This document shows, in pieces, positions 6,358-10,212 of a DNA stretch of 10,212 nucleotides. The translations under genes were made by a program, and so were the position numbers. Below the pieces are notes generated by a model. That model did not search any database. It saw only the letters and a list, made by a program, of their open reading frames with translations, and was not told where the DNA came from. Source of the stretch: JBBITI01 sp037440885 (GTDB taxonomy: Bacteria; Chloroflexota; Dehalococcoidia; Dehalococcoidales; UBA2162); the NCBI GenBank assembly GCA_037440885.1, contig JBBITI010000084.1, positions 1-10,212 on the forward strand. Reading direction: 5' to 3'. Each line of letters begins with the position of its first letter. The first letter of the stretch is position 1.

Positions 6358-6924
6358 ATGGAATCAAGAACTGTTTATTTCGATAAACCAGGGAAAGAGA
6401 ACTCCGAAGCTGTTTTTGCGATTGCCCGCAAGCGGGCAGAAGAACTGGGCATAAAGACAATCATCATAGCTTCAACTACCGGAGAGACGGCCGTTAAAGC
6501 AGTCGAGGCCTTCAATGGTTACAAGGTAGTCATCGTCACCCATGTCATGGGCTCGCGTGATCCGAACGTCCAGCTTTTTACGGAAGACAACCGGAAGGCG
6601 GTCACCGCAGCGGGGGCAATTATGGTCACTACCGCTCATGCTTTCGGCAGCATTGACCGCGCCATGCGCAAGAGTTTCAACATGGTAGGGTTGGGAGAAA
6701 CGATTGCCCACGTGCTGCGCATCTTCGGACAGGGCATGAAAGTGGTTTGCGAGATATGCCTGATGGCGGCAGATGCCGGAGCGGTGCGAACCGACGAAGA
6801 AGTGATCAGTATCGGGGGGAGCGGACGCGGGGCCGACACGGCGGTCGTTCTGAATCCGGTTAATACCACCGATTTCTTCAATCTCAAGGTTAAAGAAATA
6901 TTGTGCAAACCGAGACTGGGTTAA
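6358..6924 (+). CDS. stand-alone pyruvate kinase alpha/beta (C-terminal) domain protein
   Basis: A 188-residue cytosolic protein that matches the pyruvate kinase C-terminal domain (PK_C fold) without the catalytic barrel, so it cannot be a pyruvate kinase. Seen: TVYFDKPGKENSEAVFAIARKRAEELG (5-31), IIIASTTGETAVKAVEAF (35-52; the STTG..A pattern lines up with the phosphate-binding loop used by allosteric effectors in true pyruvate kinases), VVIVTHVMGSRDPNVQLF (57-74), MVTTAHAFGSIDRAMR (89-104), GETIAHVLRIFGQGMKVVCEICLMAADAG (113-141), IGGSGRGADTAVVLNP (152-167) and a C-terminal KVKEIL. Such solo domains of about 190 residues are known in archaea and some bacteria, with a crystal structure but, to my knowledge, no proven function. 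The start at ATG 6358 is fixed by GGGAGG. moaB follows after 27 nt, so it is probably cotranscribed with the cofactor genes. Confidence 0.85.
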   Translation: MESRTVYFDKPGKENSEAVFAIARKRAEELGIKTIIIASTTGETAVKAVEAFNGYKVVIVTHVMGSRDPNVQLFTEDNRKAVTAAGAIMVTTAHAFGSIDRAMRKSFNMVGLGETIAHVLRIFGQGMKVVCEICLMAADAGAVRTDEEVISIGGSGRGADTAVVLNPVNTTDFFNLKVKEILCKPRLG

Positions 6925-6951
6925 TACCAAAAGAATCCAGATTATAGCAAA

Positions 6952-7455
6952 ATGGGATACCATCATCATAAAGAAATATCGCCACACCAGGTGACCTTTG
7001 CCGTGATCATTATCTCCGACAGCCGGACGGAGAAGACCGACGAATCGGGGAAGTATCTGCGGGAAAAACTGACCGAAGCGGGTCACCGGGTAGTTTTTTA
7101 TACTCTGCTGAAAAATGAACCGGAGGCAATCAGGAAGACTTTTAGCGAGCTTATCGCCAAACCGGAATGCCAGGTAATCATCACTTCAGGCGGCACTGGA
7201 GCCAGTCTGCGGGATGTCACTATCGAAACATTAGCCCCGATGCTGGAGAAAAAGCTGGACGGCTTTGGAGAGTTATTCCGCTATCTGACATTCCAGGAAA
7301 TCGGGACAACCAGCGTGATGAGCCGGGCAATGGCCGGGGTGATGCGGGGAAAGGTGGTTATCAGCCTGCCCGGATCGCTGAATGCCGTAAGCCTGGCAAC
7401 GGAAAAAATTATCCTGCCGGAGATCGGCCACATGGTCAGAGAAGCCAGCCGGTGA
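6952..7455 (+). CDS. moaB: molybdenum cofactor biosynthesis protein MoaB/MogA
   Basis: Molybdopterin adenylyltransferase: activates molybdopterin to its AMP form before metal insertion by MoeA. 167 residues, normal for the family. Seen: IIISDSRTEKTDESG (19-33), the substrate-binding loop TSGGTG (78-83), RDVT (87-90, the Asp being the conserved catalytic acid of MogA-type enzymes), DGFGELFR (103-110), SRAMAGV (124-130) and SLPGS (138-142). The N-terminus carries three histidines in a row (residues 4-6) ahead of a Lys, a mild form of the H-rich start seen in some MoaB proteins. No ribosome-binding site is evident. Its stop overlaps the GTG of moeA by 4 nt, so MoaB and MoeA are translationally coupled, matching their successive steps. 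Other cofactor genes (moaA, moaC, moaD, moaE) are not in the window. Confidence 0.94.
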   Translation: MGYHHHKEISPHQVTFAVIIISDSRTEKTDESGKYLREKLTEAGHRVVFYTLLKNEPEAIRKTFSELIAKPECQVIITSGGTGASLRDVTIETLAPMLEKKLDGFGELFRYLTFQEIGTTSVMSRAMAGVMRGKVVISLPGSLNAVSLATEKIILPEIGHMVREASR

Positions 7456-8657
7456 AATCATCTGATTCGCCAATGTCATTTGAAGAAGCCCGGGCGATAG
7501 TTACGGAGCAAGTCCGACCGGTCGAGGCGACGGAGACGGTCCGGCTTGATTACTTGTTACACCGGGTGATTGCCGCGGACTATACAACTGCAGTTAACGT
7601 TCCCTCATTCAGCCGGGCAGTGCGGGACGGTTATGCTATCCGTTCGTGCGATGTTGCCGGCGCCAGCCAGACCAATCCTGCAGTGCTAGAGATCACCGGG
7701 GCAGTCTATGCCGGAGATCTGCCAGGTTACAAGGTCACCAGGGGTACCTGTGTGCGGATCGCCACCGGAGCCGTACTCCCGAAAGGAGCCGATGCGGCAG
7801 TCAAAATCGAGGACACGGAAGCGGAGGGGTTACATATCCGCATCTCTCACCAGGTACAAAGCGGCGAGAACACCGGGACTACCGGTGAAGATGTAAAGAA
7901 AGATGCCTACACTTTGCCGAAGGGCACCGTTCTGGATGCCAACAAGATCGCCCTGATAGCCGCACAGGGCAAGACCCGCCTTGAAGTCTACAAACGACCG
8001 CGGGTAGCCGTTTTACCATCCGGTAATGAACTGGTGTCGCCCGGGAAACGAGCGCGGCGCGGCCAGGTATATGATTCCAACAGCTACGGCGTGGCCGCGG
8101 TCATCGACGCTAACGGCGGCGAAGCGCTGACTGCTGGTATCGCAGGGGACCGGCCTGACATCATACGCGGCATGATAGCCGAAGGACTGAAACACGACAT
8201 GACAGTCATTTGCGGCGGATCATCGGCAGGAGACCGGGACCTGACCGCCGGGGTACTGGCGGGGTGGGGGAAAATATTATTTCACGGTGTCCGGATGCTA
8301 CCGGGCAAATCAGTCCTCTTCGCCCTAGTCGACGGGAAGCCGTTATTCGGCCTGCCCGGAAACCCATCTGCCTGCTTGATGTGCGCTCATCTCTTCGTTA
8401 TGCCCGCTGTCCGAAAAATGGCCCGGATGCCCGACCCCGGCGGAAATACGATGACCTTGCCGTTAGCCCATGATTTCACAGCAAGGCCTGGACCAAGGCA
8501 ATTTATCCCGGTGATCATCGAGAACGAAAAGGTAATACCCGCACCACAGGAAGCGGGTGCAATAACAACCCTAGCCCGATCCGCGGGATACATCTCCATC
8601 CCGGAGACCACGCGGAACGTGATGCGGGGAACACCGGTAACAGTGACCCTTTTTTAG
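7452..8657 (+). CDS. moeA: molybdopterin molybdenumtransferase MoeA
   Basis: Inserts molybdate (or tungstate) into adenylated molybdopterin. From GTG 7452 the product has 401 residues, the usual length. Seen in order: MSFEEARAIV (the normal MoeA opening), the VPSFSRAVRDGYAI loop holding the conserved Asp, VRIATGAVLPKGADAAVKIED (Thr of the TGA motif), GENTGTTGEDVKK, the MoCF-fold core RPRVAVLPSGNELV, DSNSY, CGGSSAGDRDLT, LPGKSVLFALVDGKPLFGLPGNPSA (the paired prolines) and a C-terminal beta-barrel domain IV ending GTPVTVTLF. The GTG overlaps the moaB stop (GTGA), which favours re-initiation; ATG 7473 is an alternative that fits family starts and shortens the protein by seven residues. Open frame continues upstream to 7167 but only rereads moaB, so it is not part of the gene. 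The common first-loop SAMDGYA is AVRDGYA here; the Asp is kept. Confidence 0.95.
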   Translation: MKSSDSPMSFEEARAIVTEQVRPVEATETVRLDYLLHRVIAADYTTAVNVPSFSRAVRDGYAIRSCDVAGASQTNPAVLEITGAVYAGDLPGYKVTRGTCVRIATGAVLPKGADAAVKIEDTEAEGLHIRISHQVQSGENTGTTGEDVKKDAYTLPKGTVLDANKIALIAAQGKTRLEVYKRPRVAVLPSGNELVSPGKRARRGQVYDSNSYGVAAVIDANGGEALTAGIAGDRPDIIRGMIAEGLKHDMTVICGGSSAGDRDLTAGVLAGWGKILFHGVRMLPGKSVLFALVDGKPLFGLPGNPSACLMCAHLFVMPAVRKMARMPDPGGNTMTLPLAHDFTARPGPRQFIPVIIENEKVIPAPQEAGAITTLARSAGYISIPETTRNVMRGTPVTVTLF

Positions 8658-8683
8658 ACTATACTACCGGTAGGAAAGAGAAG

Positions 8684-9511
8684 ATGGCACACCGGATTAT
8701 CGACCGCATCAGTTATCATGCGGTTTATGACGAGTCAATCACAGATGCACTGGAGTATGCCCGAGATAACGGTTTTCACGGCATCCAGATCGCCGTGGAA
8801 ACCCCGCACCTGGCTTTCGAAGCGCTGTCACCGGAAACAGTGCGGGAAATTGCCAGCTTGGTGGCGTCGCAGAACAGTTTCGTCTCGGTACACGCTCCCG
8901 ACGATGGGTTATCTATCTTCCAGCATAGCCCGATCCTGCGAGAGGGGATGCACCAGTATTACCGGGCATTATTCGATTTTGCGAGCAATATCAAAGCCCG
9001 GCTGGTTACGATACACCTCGGCAGCATGGCAGTATTTCGCACCGACACACGACGGCAGTTGACCGTCCCGGAAGCCGACCTGTCAGTATACCGCGGTGTG
9101 GCAGCACATAATCTGAACACCCTGATCGATGCGACCGCGGATCGCTTCATCCTGTGCATCGAAAGCTATGCGCTCGACGAATTCAGCCTGTTCCTTCTTA
9201 AACCTTACCTGGAAAACCAGCGGCTGGCGCTATGCTGGGACATCGCCAAGACATGGAACAACCCTGCACTGGAACGCTATTTCTTTTCCTCACTTGACCA
9301 TGTGAAGCAGGTACACCTGCATGATATCCGTAGCGATGAAGACGGCGCATCACGAAGCCACTGCGTAATCGGCAGCGGGGAAATCGATTTCACCTCCTAT
9401 TTGAACCGCCTGGCGAGCGCGGACATACCGGATTACTGCATCGAAGTCCGCCCGCGCGAAAAAGCGCGGGAAAGCCTGGAAGAACTAAAAAATCTCCTGG
9501 GTCCCATTTAA
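8684..9511 (+). CDS. sugar phosphate isomerase/epimerase-like TIM-barrel protein (AP endonuclease 2 family)
   Basis: A 275-residue xylose-isomerase-like TIM barrel. The metal-ligand positions expected for the family are present: H70 (VSVHAPDD), H111 (TIHLGS), E160 (CIESYA), D186 (CWDIAKT), H211 and H213 (VHLHDI), H226, E233 in GSGEIDF, and E254 (CIEVRP). So the active site looks intact for a divalent-metal enzyme, either an isomerase/epimerase or an endonuclease IV-like hydrolase; the family covers both and the substrate cannot be read from sequence. AGGA lies about 8 nt ahead of the ATG. It follows moeA by 26 nt, same strand, and is the last gene before the repeat region, so it probably closes the operon. 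There is no known link between such proteins and molybdenum cofactor synthesis, so its place may be incidental. Confidence 0.88.
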   Translation: MAHRIIDRISYHAVYDESITDALEYARDNGFHGIQIAVETPHLAFEALSPETVREIASLVASQNSFVSVHAPDDGLSIFQHSPILREGMHQYYRALFDFASNIKARLVTIHLGSMAVFRTDTRRQLTVPEADLSVYRGVAAHNLNTLIDATADRFILCIESYALDEFSLFLLKPYLENQRLALCWDIAKTWNNPALERYFFSSLDHVKQVHLHDIRSDEDGASRSHCVIGSGEIDFTSYLNRLASADIPDYCIEVRPREKARESLEELKNLLGPI

Positions 9512-9733
9512 AAACAATTCGAGGCTGATAACGCAATTCTGCAGAAACAATTCCCTCGTGAAACGGGTTTGCACCGGTGACCTTATCTCTCTTCCATCCC
9601 TGACACCTGGCAGGGGCCGAGGAGGGAGACGCAGTGCGGGTAAAACGAGGGCGGGCAATCATCCAGTATTCTTCCCACATTCAGTTCATAATACCTTTTA
9701 GAAAGATTTTTACGGCGACCCGGCGATATCGGG
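9512..9733. other. non-coding stretch after the operon, no recognised feature
   Basis: No open frame with codon patterns or homology clues is seen on either strand. A 5-bp stem CCCTG...CAGGG (near 9598-9616) and a possible CGAGG...CCTCG pairing (near 9521-9557) are present, but neither is followed by a T tract on the plus strand, so I do not call a terminator. An 8-nt palindrome CACCGGTG lies at 9572-9579. Confidence 0.5.
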
Positions 9734-9757
9734 GGTTCGACCTGTTCATTACGGGGG
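9734..9757 (+). repeat. possible decayed copy of the interspersed repeat
   Basis: GGTTCGACCTGTTCATTACG resembles the start and middle of the intact repeat (GGTTCGACAGGCTCACCACG), with roughly half of the later positions matching. It could be an old copy or chance. Confidence 0.3.
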
Positions 9758-9794
9758 CAGGTGATAGAAGCGGGTGATGTATCAGAAGCCGGCC

Positions 9795-9884
9795 GTGGTT
9801 CGACAGGCTCACCACGAGCGGAGATAACCCTTCGACAGGCTCAGGATGACCCTTCGACAAGCTCAGGGTGAGCGGGGGGATGAC
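9795..9884 (+). repeat. cluster of CCTTCGACARGCTCA interspersed repeats, left of the gap
   Basis: Three head-to-tail copies: 9795-9821 (GTGGTTCGACAGGCTCACCA then CGAGCGG), 9828-9850 (CCCTTCGACAGGCTCAGGAT then GAC) and 9850-9875 (CCCTTCGACAAGCTCAGGGT then GAGCGG). The third holds a perfect 5-bp stem GCTCA-GGG-TGAGC (9861-9873); the first has the related GCTCA-CCA-CGAGC with one mismatch. The copies abut with almost no spacer. Repeats with this core are widespread in draft genomes of uncultured bacteria, but I know of no established function. The cluster is cut by the run of N. Confidence 0.85.
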
Positions 9885-9976
9885 NNNNNNNNNNNNNNNN
9901 NNNNNNNNNNNNNNNNNNNNNNNNNNNNNNNNNNNNNNNNNNNNNNNNNNNNNNNNNNNNNNNNNNNNNNNNNNNN
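9885..9976. other. assembly gap (92 N)
   Basis: A run of 92 undetermined bases, flanked on both sides by copies of the same repeat. The likely cause is that short reads could not be placed uniquely across the repeat cluster. The true length and copy number here are unknown. Confidence 0.98.
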
Positions 9977-10045
9977 TCCTTCGGCGGGCTCAGATGACCC
10001 TTCGACAGGCTCAGGATGACCCTTCGACAGGCTCAGGGTGAGCGG
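9977..10045 (+). repeat. cluster of CCTTCGACARGCTCA interspersed repeats, right of the gap
   Basis: A diverged copy at 9977-9997 (TCCTTCGGCGGGCTCAGATG), an intact copy at 9998-10020 (ending GGATGAC) and another at 10020-10045 (ending GGGTGAGCGG). The last has the perfect stem GCTCA-GGG-TGAGC (10031-10043). The order of a GGATGAC-type copy followed by a GGGTGAGCGG-type copy repeats that seen at 9828-9875, so the pair may be the real unit and may have been duplicated. Confidence 0.85.
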
Positions 10046-10100
10046 AGGGGGTTCAGGGTTTACGGGAAAGGTCAGCTCGGGATAAGTGTATCAATGCAGT

Positions 10101-10178
10101 GATAACGTTAATCAGCCGCTCGGTGACAATGTTATTCAGCCGCTCATGGTGATAATGTTATTCAGCCGCTCATGGTGA
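10101..10178. repeat. three 24-26 nt tandem units related to the interspersed repeat
   Basis: Units share AATGTTATTCAGCCGCTCAT followed by GGTGA, with starts near 10104, 10128 and 10154; the first is two bases shorter and has four-base-level changes. Each ends in CCGCTCATGGTGA, which is the reverse complement of the TCACC-ATGAGCGG half of the interspersed element, so these may be partial copies in the opposite orientation. Confidence 0.7.
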
Positions 10179-10191
10179 GCTTGTCGAATCC
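10166..10191 (-). repeat. full inverted copy of the interspersed repeat
   Basis: Read on the minus strand it is GGATTCGACAAGCTCACCAT then GAGCGG, the same element as at 9795-9821 but with a perfect stem GCTCA-CCA-TGAGC (10168-10180). It shows that the element occurs in both orientations within 400 nt, and it joins directly to the third tandem unit. Confidence 0.8.
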
Positions 10192-10212
10192 AGAGCGGCG
10201 GGATTGGAACTC

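Noticed and set aside
6472..7086. Long open frame on the minus strand (204 codons) across the PK_C gene and the start of moaB
   Set aside because: It is antisense to two well-supported genes, has no family motif, and its composition (His/Arg/Phe-rich) is that of a shadow frame.
7167..7451. Upstream extension of the moeA frame
   Set aside because: It only rereads moaB in another frame and gives a Pro/His/Arg/Gln-rich sequence unlike any MoeA N-terminus; the family opening MSFEEA is at 7473.
8633..8671. Operator-like pair of ACCGGT palindromes around a GTAACA-17-TATACT promoter-like element ahead of the TIM-barrel gene
   Set aside because: ACCGGT is common throughout the window, the -35 is poor and lies in moeA coding sequence, and the start point would fall on the ribosome-binding site; too weak to call.
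9598..9616. Intrinsic terminator after the TIM-barrel gene
   Set aside because: Only a 5-bp stem (CCCTG/CAGGG) with an 8-nt loop and no T tract follows.
9795..10191. Possible CRISPR array
   Set aside because: Copies abut or have irregular gaps, there are no unique spacers of constant length, repeats vary and occur in both orientations, and no cas gene is present.

Overview
The window looks like a draft-assembly contig from a mid-GC (about 50%) bacterium, most plausibly a member of the Chloroflexota near the Dehalococcoidia. This rests on gene content and style: a split TrkA pair, a ComEA-ComEC DNA-uptake pair with monoderm layout, a stand-alone pyruvate-kinase C-terminal domain next to MoaB/MoeA, and interspersed repeats with the core CCTTCGACAGGCTCAGG. 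No rRNA or marker gene is present, so the assignment is an inference.

Layout. Positions 54-1613 (minus strand) carry an APC-superfamily permease, transcribed divergently from a plus-strand set: a universal-stress-family protein (1785-2222), an RCK_N-only TrkA-like protein (2244-2651) and an RCK_N+RCK_C TrkA protein (2651-3319). A well-formed promoter at 3354-3382 then leads into comEA (3421-3930) and comEC. comEC is broken into two frames: an N-terminal membrane piece (3945-4172) and the main body (4079-6301), which fits a single-base loss or an assembly error. Next comes a tightly packed set: a stand-alone PK_C-domain protein (6358-6924), moaB (6952-7455), moeA (7452-8657, overlapping moaB by 4 nt) and a TIM-barrel sugar-phosphate isomerase/epimerase-like protein (8684-9511).

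The last 700 bases hold no convincing gene. They carry a cluster of short interspersed repeats with an internal GCTCA-NNN-TGAGC hairpin, a 92-base run of N inside that cluster (an assembly gap), and three 24-26 nt tandem units that look like decayed, inverted half-copies of the same element.

Working together: the permease/Usp/RCK block looks like a small-solute or ion transport module with cytosolic nucleotide-sensing partners. ComEA and ComEC are the DNA receptor and the channel/nuclease of natural transformation. MoaB and MoeA carry out the last steps of molybdenum (or tungsten) cofactor assembly. The PK_C protein and the TIM-barrel protein share their transcription direction and spacing but have no assigned reaction. 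Nothing in the window is clearly a new defence or mobile system; the most interesting unexplained items are the transport/sensor block, the orphan PK_C protein, and the repeat cluster.
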